From: Rhodococcus triatomae BKS 15-14
GTDB taxonomy: Bacteria; Actinomycetota; Actinomycetes; Mycobacteriales; Mycobacteriaceae
Assembly (NCBI GenBank): GCA_000341795.1
Contig: AODO01000010.1
Coordinates: 216,980 to 280,979 of the forward strand
Reading direction: 5' to 3'
Length of the DNA: 64,000 nucleotides
Part shown: piece by piece, positions 8,774-16,936 of the stretch
Layout: every line of letters starts with the position of its first letter
How positions within the stretch are numbered: the first letter of the stretch is position 1
Made by a program: the position numbers and the translations under genes
The notes under the pieces: generated by a model
What the model saw: only the letters and a program-made list of their open reading frames with translations
Database searches by the model: none
What the model was told of the DNA's origin: nothing

Positions 8774-10573
8774 TCACGGGGTCACGATGTCGAAATCGGG
8801 GTCGGGCTGGTCGGTCAGCGCGAGCAGACGCGTCCACACCGACGGGTCGCCACTCGTGTCGAGCCCGTCCAGCGAACCCGTGGCGATCAGCGTCAGCAGA
8901 CCGCGCTTGGTGAGTGTGACGTCGAGGTCGGCGTCGGCCTTCTTCGTCGTGGGGTGGTGGATCAGCGCACCGTTGCTCAGCTCCATCCGGTACCTCTCAC
9001 CGCTGTCGGTGAAGATCCAGTTGACGGAGAGCTTCTCGTTCCAGGCCCGCGGTCCGACGATGCTCAACGACACGGTGTCGAAGAGTTGTGTGATGCTCAT
9101 GGCCGGGGCCAGCCCGGCACCCTGCGTGAACGGTGTGTGAAACACGCCGTGTCGCAGTTCGTACGCACCGACAAGAAAGCAGTTGCGCCAGGTGGCGTTC
9201 TCGGACCCGTAACCGAGACGCTCCAGCACGGCGGCCAGCGCCTCCCGGGCATCCGGATCGTCCGGTTCGGCGAACACCGCATGGCTGCCGAGTTCGGCGG
9301 CGAACCGCAGATCCCCTCGCTCCGCGTAGTCCCGCACCTTCGCGACCGTCGCGTCGACGCCGCCGAGCAGTTCGACGTACCGCGTGGCCTGCTCCTGCGG
9401 TGGGTGCTGCCACAGATGCGCCGGATTGCCGTCGTACCAGCCGAGATAGCGCTGGTAAACGGCCTTCACGCCGTGACTGACGGAGCCGTAGTAGCCGTGG
9501 GTGTGCCACGCCGCATCCAGCTGCGGCGACAGCGTCATGTCCTCCGCGATCTCGGTGCCGGTGTACCCCTGGTTCAGCAGGCGCAGAGTCTGGTCGTGCA
9601 GGTAGGCGTACATGTCGCGCTGCTCGGTCAGGAACGTGGCGATGTTCTCGGTGCCCCACGTCGGCCAGTGGTGCGATGCGAAGACGACGTCGGCTTCGTC
9701 GCCGAACAGTTCCAGCGCCTCGGCGATGTACCGGGACCAGTTCCGGGCGTCGCGCACCTGTGCGCCGCGCAGTGTCAGCAGGTTGTGCAGGTTGTGGGTG
9801 ACGTTCTCGGCCAGGCACAGCGCCCGGTGGTCCGGGAACAGGAAGTTCATCTCGGCCGGCGCCTCGGTGCCGGGCGTCATCTGGAACACCATCCGGACAC
9901 CGTCGATCACCTCCTCCTGACCGGTCTCGGTGATGTCATGGGTCGGCGCGAGCAGCCCCACCGTCCCCGTGGAAGCCGCCGCACCGAGGCCCATGCCGAC
10001 GCGACCCGTCGCGCTCTTCGGCAGATCGCCGCCCGAGTAGTAGGCGCCGCGCCGCAGCATCGCGGTGCCCGCGTACACGTTCTCCGACACCGCGTGCTCC
10101 ATGAAGTGGGCCGGAGCGATGATCGGCACGGTGGTGTCGCGGTCGACGACACCGAGGACTCCGCCGTAGTGGTCGATGTGCGGGTGGGTGTAGATCACCG
10201 CGGTCACCGCTCGGTCCCCCCGATGCTCCCGGTACAGGGCCAGCGCGGCGGCCGCCGTCTCGGCGCTGATCAACGGGTCGATGACGATCACCCCGTTGTC
10301 GGACTCGACGAGTGTCATGTTCGACAGGTCCAGTCCGCGGACCTGGTATATGCCCGCCGTCACCTCGTAGAGACCGTGCTCGGACGTGAGCTGCGACTGA
10401 CGCCACAGACTCGGGTCGACGGTGTCGGCGCCGTCGGCCTCCAGGAATCGGTACTCGTCCATGTTCCACACGACGCGACCGTCGGCGGCGCTGACCACAC
10501 ACGGATCGAGTGTGCCGAGGAATCCCCGGGCGGAGTTCTCGAAGTCGGTCCTGTCCTGGAAATCTGCCGGCAT
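8774..10573 (-). CDS. alkyl sulfatase-type metallo-beta-lactamase hydrolase
   Basis: A 599-residue protein of the SdsA1/BDS1 alkyl sulfatase family. It has an N-terminal metallo-beta-lactamase domain with the zinc motif THPHIDHYGG (about residues 145-154), a central dimerisation region, and a C-terminal SCP2-like domain from about residue 480 (LSVNWIFTDSGERY...ITKRG-type end) that binds the alkyl chain. Such enzymes cleave sulfate from alkyl sulfates such as dodecyl sulfate. The ATG at the complement of 10571-10573 is preferred because GAAAGGG lies just upstream; an in-frame extension is open to 10672 but lacks family similarity. No secretion signal is seen, unlike Pseudomonas SdsA1, so it may act inside the cell. 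Confidence 0.9.
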   Translation of the reverse strand: MPADFQDRTDFENSARGFLGTLDPCVVSAADGRVVWNMDEYRFLEADGADTVDPSLWRQSQLTSEHGLYEVTAGIYQVRGLDLSNMTLVESDNGVIVIDPLISAETAAAALALYREHRGDRAVTAVIYTHPHIDHYGGVLGVVDRDTTVPIIAPAHFMEHAVSENVYAGTAMLRRGAYYSGGDLPKSATGRVGMGLGAAASTGTVGLLAPTHDITETGQEEVIDGVRMVFQMTPGTEAPAEMNFLFPDHRALCLAENVTHNLHNLLTLRGAQVRDARNWSRYIAEALELFGDEADVVFASHHWPTWGTENIATFLTEQRDMYAYLHDQTLRLLNQGYTGTEIAEDMTLSPQLDAAWHTHGYYGSVSHGVKAVYQRYLGWYDGNPAHLWQHPPQEQATRYVELLGGVDATVAKVRDYAERGDLRFAAELGSHAVFAEPDDPDAREALAAVLERLGYGSENATWRNCFLVGAYELRHGVFHTPFTQGAGLAPAMSITQLFDTVSLSIVGPRAWNEKLSVNWIFTDSGERYRMELSNGALIHHPTTKKADADLDVTLTKRGLLTLIATGSLDGLDTSGDPSVWTRLLALTDQPDPDFDIVTP

Positions 10574-10765
10574 GTCGGCCCTTTCGTCGTATCGCGAGGT
10601 CACTGGCCTGCCCGGTCGATCTGTCGTCGACTCTCGCTCGACTCTGCGCGGTTCGACACGGGGTCGCGTCACCCACGACGGGTGATGTCGGGCGACGGGA
10701 GGGGCACGATCGGTTCACCCTCCGCGGGCGACGCGCCCCCGGTCGCACTGTCCGCACCATGAGGT

Positions 10766-12046
10766 ATGAGTTCGATCGCGCCTGCCGCAGGCAATCCCCC
10801 GGCCCGCAAGCTCGCTGCTCTCGCCGTGCCCGCCGTCCTCGTCGGAGTCGGCTGTGCCGTGACCCTGATCGCGCTCAGCACGGTTGCCGCCCGGCTCCAG
10901 GACCTGCTGTGGACGGTTCTTCCGGACTCGCTCGGCGTGGCCACGGATTCCCGCTGGTGGACCTTCGGGATGTTGACCGTCGTGGGGGCGGCCGTGGGGC
11001 TGGTCGTGTGGAAGGTCCCGGGCCACGCCGGTCCTGATCCTGCGACGACCGGTCTGGTCTCGACCCCGCTTCCGCTGTCGGTGCTGCCGAGCCTGACGCT
11101 GGCCATCGTCCTCGGGTTGGCAGGAGGTGTGAGCCTCGGCCCGGAGAACCCGATCATCGCGATCAACACCGCACTGACCGTGTGGGTCGTCGCACGGGTG
11201 TGGCGCGCCGTCCCGGTCGAGGTCGCGGTGGCGTTGGCGGCGGCGGCGACGATCGGAGCGATGTTCGGGACACCGGTCGCGGCGGCACTGCTGTTCACCG
11301 AGATGGCGGCGGCGACCACCGGTGGCCGGGTGTGGGACAAACTCTTCGCGCCACTCGTTGCCGCGGCGGCGGGCGCACTGACCATGGACGCGCTCGGTCA
11401 ACCGGTCTTCGCCGTGAACGTTCCGCCCTACGCGGAACCCGCCCTGGTGGATCTGCTGGGTGGAACGGTGATCGCACTGGCGGCAGCGGTCCTGTGCCTG
11501 GCCGCCGTGTATGCCTTCCCGATCGCGCACGACCTCTTCCACCGGCTGCCGAATCCCCTGATCGCCATCACCGTCGGTGGCGCCCTGCTCGGTGTTCTCG
11601 GGGCGATCGGAGGGTCGGTCACGTTGTTCAAGGGGCTCGACGAGATGAAGCGGCTGACCGACGACGCCGCCGACATGTCCACGGGGAACCTCGTCCTCGT
11701 CACGGTCGTCAAGCTCGTGGCTCTGCTGATCGCGGCGAGCTGCGGTTTCCGGGGTGGTCGGATCTTCCCGGCGGTCTTCATCGGGGTCGGCGCGGGGCTG
11801 GTCGCGCACAGCGCGGTCACCACTGTTCCGCTGGCTGTTGCGGTGGCCGCCGGTGTACTCGGCTCGGTGCTCGTCGTCGCGCGGGACGGATGGTTGGCGC
11901 TGTTCATGGCCACGGCGACCGTCGGCGACATCCGCATCCTCCCGGTGCTGTGCATCGTGGTGCTCCCGCTGTGGCTGCTCGTCGCCAACCGCCGCGAGAT
12001 GCTGATCGCGGCGCCCGAGGTCGCCCCGGCGAACCGGGGCGCGTAG
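10766..12046 (+). CDS. ClC-type ion channel/transporter (YfeO-like)
   Basis: A 426-residue polytopic membrane protein of the voltage-gated chloride channel superfamily. Family motifs are seen as GGVSLGPENP (about residues 120-129, the equivalent of the GxGxxP anion-site helix), GTPVAAALLFTEM (about residues 170-182) and GFRGGRIFPAVFIGVGAG (about residues 328-345). The exact first motif, with ENP instead of EGP, resembles the YfeO-like branch often annotated only as ion channel protein. There are no CBS domains. It presumably moves chloride or another small anion through the cytoplasmic membrane. The start ATG at 10766 follows a GAGG at close spacing. It converges on the SulP gene. Confidence 0.87.
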   Translation: MSSIAPAAGNPPARKLAALAVPAVLVGVGCAVTLIALSTVAARLQDLLWTVLPDSLGVATDSRWWTFGMLTVVGAAVGLVVWKVPGHAGPDPATTGLVSTPLPLSVLPSLTLAIVLGLAGGVSLGPENPIIAINTALTVWVVARVWRAVPVEVAVALAAAATIGAMFGTPVAAALLFTEMAAATTGGRVWDKLFAPLVAAAAGALTMDALGQPVFAVNVPPYAEPALVDLLGGTVIALAAAVLCLAAVYAFPIAHDLFHRLPNPLIAITVGGALLGVLGAIGGSVTLFKGLDEMKRLTDDAADMSTGNLVLVTVVKLVALLIAASCGFRGGRIFPAVFIGVGAGLVAHSAVTTVPLAVAVAAGVLGSVLVVARDGWLALFMATATVGDIRILPVLCIVVLPLWLLVANRREMLIAAPEVAPANRGA

Positions 12047-12109
12047 ACCTCGCCGGTCCGGAGGCGGCGGTCGAGGTCGTCCACCATCGGCCTCGGGAAC
12101 CGCTGCACG

Positions 12110-13813
12110 TCAGTCGACCTTGCCGCCTCTTTCTGCGAGCCAGGTGCGCGCACGGGCCAGGGCGGTGTCGAGTGCACCGAGGACCTCGTCGGTGGTTTCG
12201 ACGACGTTCTCGCGGCCGATCGCCTCGGTCAGTCCGCTGTGCTCGAAGATCCGCGCCAACGCGGGGGTGACGCCCGCGATCACCAGGAGACTGCCGTTGT
12301 CCGTGAGTGCTGTCGCGTGGCGCGTCAGATCGCGGATCACCGTGGCGGACGGAACGTCGGGCATGGTCCGCACGCTGAGGATCACGACACCTCCGCGTGT
12401 GTCCCGGATGCTCGGCCACGCCTCGTCGATCCGAGGAACCTCCGCGAACAATCCGACGCCGGCGTAGTGCAGGACGGTGATCCGATCGCTCGGGCACGCC
12501 TCGGGGACGTCGACGACGCGCCAGCGGGCATCGTCCGTCGGTTCGAGTGCAACGAGTTTCGCGTAGCGGGAGGCCTGCACGCAGTACAGCAGCAACGACA
12601 GCACCGCGCCGATGAGGATCGCGTTCTGCAGGGGCAGCTGCGTCGTCGCGAAGAACGTGATGAGCATGGCGACCGCCGACCAGGGAGCGGTCCGGAACAC
12701 GAGGCGGATGTCCGACCACCGTCCGGTGACGAGCTCGACACCGATGACGAGAACCAGGCCGCCGATGACCGCCATCGGGATGATCTCGGCCACCGATCCG
12801 GCGACGAGGACGAGCCCGATGAGCCAGAGTCCGGCGAAGATCCCGGCCCAGCGGGTCCGCGCCCCGGCCGAGACCGCGACCCCGGTGCGGGAGAGTGAGC
12901 CACCGGTCGGGAGAGCGCCGAAGAATCCGCCCGCGATGTTGGCCGCGCCCTGAGCGACGAAGTCGCCGGAGGCGTTCGGGCGACTGCCGTCGGGGTTGGG
13001 AACCGCACTCGAGATGCCGGCGGCCTGGGCGAGGGCCACCAGGGAGACGGCGAACGCGCCGACGAGGAGTTCCGGGAGCGCGGACACGCCGGGCAGGGTC
13101 GGGGTGGGAAGGGAGTTCGGGATCGCCGCGATGTCGCCGACGGTGTCGACGTCCACACCGGCGACTGCCACCACCGCGGTCACGACCACGAGGGCGATCA
13201 GCGTGGCCAGTGACGCCACCGATTTCACGAACCGGAACACCGCCCACACCGCGACGGTCGCCGCGGTCACCGCCACCGTCGTGCCCTGCCAGGCGCCGAC
13301 GTGGGCGATCGAATCGACGATCTTCGCGATCGTGTTGTGCCGGTCGGTGTCGTAGCCTGTCGCGTCGCCCAGCACTCCCGCGATGATCTGCACGGCGATG
13401 CCCGTGGTGAATCCGGTCATCACCGCACTGGACACGAAGCTCATGATCGAACCGGCTCGGAGCAGCCCGAGAACAGCCATCACGAGGCCCACGAGGATCA
13501 CGAGTGTCGCCACGTTCGACGGGTCGGTCGGATCGAGCCCGGCCGACGTGAGCACGCTCTGTGAGGAGAGCGCGATCGCGCTGGTCAGCGTGGTCACCAT
13601 CAACACGGTGCGGCTGAAGAACGACCCGACGAGCGTCGGAATCATGCCGGAGTAGAGACCGGCCACGGGGTTGAACCCGCCGATGCTGGCGTACGCCATT
13701 CCTTCCGGGATCGAGAACAACCCGGTGACGAGACCCGCGATCACGTCACGTGGGGTCGGTCGACCGAGACCCGTGCCCGCCGAACGCGGGCTCCGGCGTC
13801 GCATGAACCTCAT
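12110..13813 (-). CDS. SulP-family anion transporter with STAS domain
   Basis: A 567-residue SulP transporter. The N-terminal family motif SIPEGMAYASIGGFNPVAGLYSGMIP-type region lies at about residues 37-60, followed by a membrane domain of about 14 hydrophobic segments, and a cytoplasmic STAS domain occupies the last 120 residues. SulP proteins carry sulfate, bicarbonate or other oxyanions, and the substrate here is not certain. It diverges from nirB. Since no NarK-type nitrate/nitrite carrier is present in the window, nitrate or nitrite is a possible cargo; that is inference only. A strong GAGGAG sits four bases before the ATG (complement of 13811-13813), which supports this start. Confidence 0.9.
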   Translation of the reverse strand: MRFMRRRSPRSAGTGLGRPTPRDVIAGLVTGLFSIPEGMAYASIGGFNPVAGLYSGMIPTLVGSFFSRTVLMVTTLTSAIALSSQSVLTSAGLDPTDPSNVATLVILVGLVMAVLGLLRAGSIMSFVSSAVMTGFTTGIAVQIIAGVLGDATGYDTDRHNTIAKIVDSIAHVGAWQGTTVAVTAATVAVWAVFRFVKSVASLATLIALVVVTAVVAVAGVDVDTVGDIAAIPNSLPTPTLPGVSALPELLVGAFAVSLVALAQAAGISSAVPNPDGSRPNASGDFVAQGAANIAGGFFGALPTGGSLSRTGVAVSAGARTRWAGIFAGLWLIGLVLVAGSVAEIIPMAVIGGLVLVIGVELVTGRWSDIRLVFRTAPWSAVAMLITFFATTQLPLQNAILIGAVLSLLLYCVQASRYAKLVALEPTDDARWRVVDVPEACPSDRITVLHYAGVGLFAEVPRIDEAWPSIRDTRGGVVILSVRTMPDVPSATVIRDLTRHATALTDNGSLLVIAGVTPALARIFEHSGLTEAIGRENVVETTDEVLGALDTALARARTWLAERGGKVD

Positions 13814-14024
13814 CGTCGCTCCTCACGCACCGACTGCAGCGCCTTCACGTGAGGGTGCCGTTTCCGCACGCTCGACGCCTCACCCACCGCGGGTGGGAAG
13901 TCACCGCGACAGCCGCGGGCTGGATCCGCACCGACGGAAATCGTCGTGGCACGACCGGCCACGCCGGTGTGACCGACTCCTGACAGTCGGGGTGATTCTC
14001 CGGTGAGCAATTCCTGATTGCGGC

Positions 14025-14062
14025 GTAACGTCCCGGCAGCGATTGCGTCACCACGCGGCCGC
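14025..14062 (+). promoter_or_regulatory. candidate GlnR box upstream of nirB
   Basis: The bases before nirB read GTAAC (14025-14029), six bases, GCAGC (14036-14040), six bases, GTCAC (14047-14051), six bases, GCCGC (14058-14062). This matches the a-b-a-b spacing of actinobacterial GlnR sites (gTnAC-n6-GaAAC repeated); the a halves are exact and the b halves are weak. GlnR is the global nitrogen regulator, so nitrogen-limited activation of nir/nar would make sense. In the same 260-base gap there is an inverted repeat CCGACT-n6-AGTCGG (13973-13990) and another, CCCACC-gcg-GGTGGG (13883-13897), of unknown role. Confidence 0.5.
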
Positions 14063-14073
14063 ACGCTCGACGC

Positions 14074-16572
14074 ATGGCGACTACAGGTGAGGCGAAGAAG
14101 CGACTTCTGGTGGTCGGCAACGGCATGGCCGGAGCCCGCACCGTCGAGGAGATCCTCGCGCGTGGCGGCCGCGAGATGTTCGACATCACGATGATCGGCG
14201 ACGAGCCGTACGGCAACTACAACCGCATCATGCTGTCCCACGTACTGGCAGGCGAGACGACCGCGGACGACGACGACATCGTCCTCAATCCGATGAGCTG
14301 GTACCGCGAGAACGGGGTGACGCTCCACGCCGGCGACCGCGCCGTCACCCTCGACCGGTTCGCCAAGTCGATCACGTGCGAGAGCGAGCGGGTCGTCGAG
14401 TACGACATCCTCGTCGTCGCGACCGGCTCGAACACCTTCTTCCCCAACATGGACGGCCTGCGCGAGTCCGACGGCAGGCTCGGGCGCGGTGTCTTCGGGT
14501 TCCGAACCATCGCCGACACCAACGGCATGCTGCAGATGGCGCAGTCCCGGGACGGTGTCACGGCGGTGGTCATCGGCGGCGGACTGCTCGGCCTCGAAGC
14601 CGCGTACGGCCTCCGGACGCAGGGCCTGACCGTGAACGTCGTCCACTCGCCCGGTCACCTGATGAACCAGCAGCTCGACGAGCGTGGTGGGCAGGTACTG
14701 CGGGCGAAGATCGAGGCACTCGGGGTCGGTGTCCACACCGCCGTGCGGACCACGGCCGTGCTGCGCGACGACGCGGGCAACGTCACCGCTGTGGCGTTCA
14801 ACGACGGCACCAGCCTGCCCGCCGACATGGTCGTCGTCACCGCGGGTATCCGTCCCAACGCCGAGCTGGCCCGCGCCGGTGGACTCGTCGTCGAGCGGGG
14901 CATCGTCGTGGACGACCAGATGCGGTGCGAGGACGAGGGTTCCGTCTACGCGGTCGGCGAGTGCGCGCAGCATCGCGGCGAGTTGTACGGCCTCGTCGCT
15001 CCGGTGTGGGAGCAGGCGGTGGTTCTCGCCGAACACCTGACCGGATCGAACCCCGCTGCGGCATATCAGGGTTCGTCGTCGACCACGAAGCTGAAGGTCG
15101 CCGGCCTGGACGTCGCCGCGATGGGCGTCAAGAGCCCCGAGCTCGACACCGACGAGTTCATCCAGTTCTACGACTCCCGCACGGGCGTCTACAAGAATGT
15201 CGTCGTCCGCGACGGCAGGCTGATCGGCGCGACCCTGATGGGCGAGATCGGCAAGGCCGCGCTGCTGACGCAGGTGTTCGACGGCAAGGCGGAACTGCCC
15301 GAGGACCGGCTGTCGCTGCTGTTCGACCTGGCCGGTTCCCCCGACGGGACGTCGGCGGCCGACCTGCCCGACGACACGCAGGTGTGCAACTGCAACGGCG
15401 TCACGAAGGGGGATCTGGTCGCCTGCGTGCACGGCGGCGCGCAGACGCTCACCGAAGTGTGCGCGAAGACCCGGGCGGGCAAGGGGTGCGGATCCTGCAA
15501 AGGCCTGGTCGCGGACGTCGTCGCGGCCGCTGCCGGTGGCGAGCTGAAAGCCGACCCGGCGGCGAACTGGTACGTGCCGTGCATTCCGATGACCAAGTCC
15601 GAGCTGATCGAGGAGGTCCGGGCACGCGACATCCGTTCCGTGTCGCAGGTGTTCGCGGAGTTCGCCACCGACGGGAGGGAGGAGGCGACCGCGAAGATGC
15701 CGCTCGCCTCGCTGCTGCGCGTGGTGTGGGGACCGGACTGGGTGGACGAGCGCGGCGCGCTGTTCATCAACGACCGTGTCCACGCGAACATCCAGCGCGA
15801 CGGCACGTTCTCGGTGGTTCCGCAGATGAAGGGTGGTGTCACCACACCGGATCAGTTGCGCCGCATCGCCGATGTCGCGGACAGGTACGCGGTTCCGCTG
15901 GTGAAGGTGACCGGCGGGCAGCGGATCGATCTGCTCGGCATCAGGAAGGAGGACCTGCCGAGGGTGTGGGGCGACCTGGACATGCCGTCCGGCTACGCGT
16001 ACGGCAAGAGCATGCGCACCGTGAAAACGTGCGTGGGAAGCGACTTCTGCCGGTTCGGCCTCGGCGACTCCACCAGTCTCGGCATCGCGCTCGAGGAGCG
16101 CTTCCAGGGCTTGGAGACACCGGCGAAGCTCAAGCTCGCGGTCGCGGGATGCCCCCGCAACTGCTCCGAAGCGCTGTGCAAGGACCTGGGTGTGGTCGCG
16201 GTCGGCGACGGGCGCTGGGAGATCTACGTCGGGGGCGCCGCCGGCGCGCACATCCGTAAGGGCGACCTGCTCGCCACGGTCGATTCGGGAGAGGCGGTGA
16301 TCGCGCTGGCCGGACGTTTCATCCAGCACTACCGAGAGGACGCGAAGTGGCTCGAACGCACCTACGACTGGGTGCCGCGGGTGGGCCTGGAACGACTGCA
16401 GGCGCTGTTGGTTCGTGACGAGGAGGACGTCGTGGCGGGTCTCGACGAGCGAATGGCGGCCTCGGTCGCGGGCTACCGCGACCCGTGGAAGGAACGCACG
16501 GCACCCAAGTCCCCGGCGCAGTTCGCGCCGTCGCTGCCGTTGCTCCCCCTCCCCCAGGTCCCGGTCCGATGA
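14074..16572 (+). CDS. nirB: NAD(P)H nitrite reductase large subunit NirB
   Basis: An 832-residue cytoplasmic siroheme nitrite reductase that reduces nitrite to ammonium with NAD(P)H. Domains in order: FAD/NAD-binding region (GNGMAGARTVEEIL near residue 15, VIGGGLLGLEAAYGL near 168); BFD-like [2Fe-2S] domain with CNCNG (about residue 437) and GCGSCK; the ferredoxin-like half-domain; and the siroheme/[4Fe-4S] domain with Cys653, Cys659, Cys693 and Cys697 (CVGSDFC...CPRNC). All expected cofactor residues are present. The stop overlaps the nirD start (ATGA). A candidate GlnR box lies immediately upstream. No clear Shine-Dalgarno precedes the ATG at 14074, so a very short leader is possible. Confidence 0.96.
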   Translation: MATTGEAKKRLLVVGNGMAGARTVEEILARGGREMFDITMIGDEPYGNYNRIMLSHVLAGETTADDDDIVLNPMSWYRENGVTLHAGDRAVTLDRFAKSITCESERVVEYDILVVATGSNTFFPNMDGLRESDGRLGRGVFGFRTIADTNGMLQMAQSRDGVTAVVIGGGLLGLEAAYGLRTQGLTVNVVHSPGHLMNQQLDERGGQVLRAKIEALGVGVHTAVRTTAVLRDDAGNVTAVAFNDGTSLPADMVVVTAGIRPNAELARAGGLVVERGIVVDDQMRCEDEGSVYAVGECAQHRGELYGLVAPVWEQAVVLAEHLTGSNPAAAYQGSSSTTKLKVAGLDVAAMGVKSPELDTDEFIQFYDSRTGVYKNVVVRDGRLIGATLMGEIGKAALLTQVFDGKAELPEDRLSLLFDLAGSPDGTSAADLPDDTQVCNCNGVTKGDLVACVHGGAQTLTEVCAKTRAGKGCGSCKGLVADVVAAAAGGELKADPAANWYVPCIPMTKSELIEEVRARDIRSVSQVFAEFATDGREEATAKMPLASLLRVVWGPDWVDERGALFINDRVHANIQRDGTFSVVPQMKGGVTTPDQLRRIADVADRYAVPLVKVTGGQRIDLLGIRKEDLPRVWGDLDMPSGYAYGKSMRTVKTCVGSDFCRFGLGDSTSLGIALEERFQGLETPAKLKLAVAGCPRNCSEALCKDLGVVAVGDGRWEIYVGGAAGAHIRKGDLLATVDSGEAVIALAGRFIQHYREDAKWLERTYDWVPRVGLERLQALLVRDEEDVVAGLDERMAASVAGYRDPWKERTAPKSPAQFAPSLPLLPLPQVPVR

Positions 16573-16889
16573 CCGCGACGACTGCCCGGCAGGTCGCGGT
16601 GGGCCCGGTCTCGGACCTGACCCGGGGTGAGGGCCGCACCTATGTGATCGACGGCAGCCAGATCGCCGTGTTCCTGCTCGCCGACGGCACCGTCCGGGCG
16701 ATGGACGCGGTGTGCCCGCACAAGGCGGGTCCGCTCGCCGACGGCCAGATCGACGGTTCCGTGGTGACCTGCCCGCTGCACCAGTACTCCTTCCGGTTCG
16801 ACACCGGCGCCTGCACCGCCGACACGGTCACACCCGTCCGGGTCCACCCGGCGCACGTGAGCGACGGGACGGTGATCGTGCAGCTCTGA
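16569..16889 (+). CDS. nirD: nitrite reductase small subunit NirD (Rieske type)
   Basis: A 106-residue Rieske-fold protein, the small partner of NirB. The [2Fe-2S] ligands are in CPHKAG (Cys49, His51) and CPLHQYSF (Cys68, His71), so unlike many enterobacterial NirD proteins it keeps a full set of Rieske ligands. The chosen ATG at 16569 overlaps the nirB stop by four bases (ATGA), the mark of translational coupling; a longer in-frame start at 16485 lies inside nirB and is unlikely. narG follows after 47 bases on the same strand. Confidence 0.94.
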   Translation: MTATTARQVAVGPVSDLTRGEGRTYVIDGSQIAVFLLADGTVRAMDAVCPHKAGPLADGQIDGSVVTCPLHQYSFRFDTGACTADTVTPVRVHPAHVSDGTVIVQL

Positions 16890-16936
16890 CCGGCTCCCGA
16901 CTCGCTCTGTCGCACTTCGTCTTTCGAGAGGCATCC

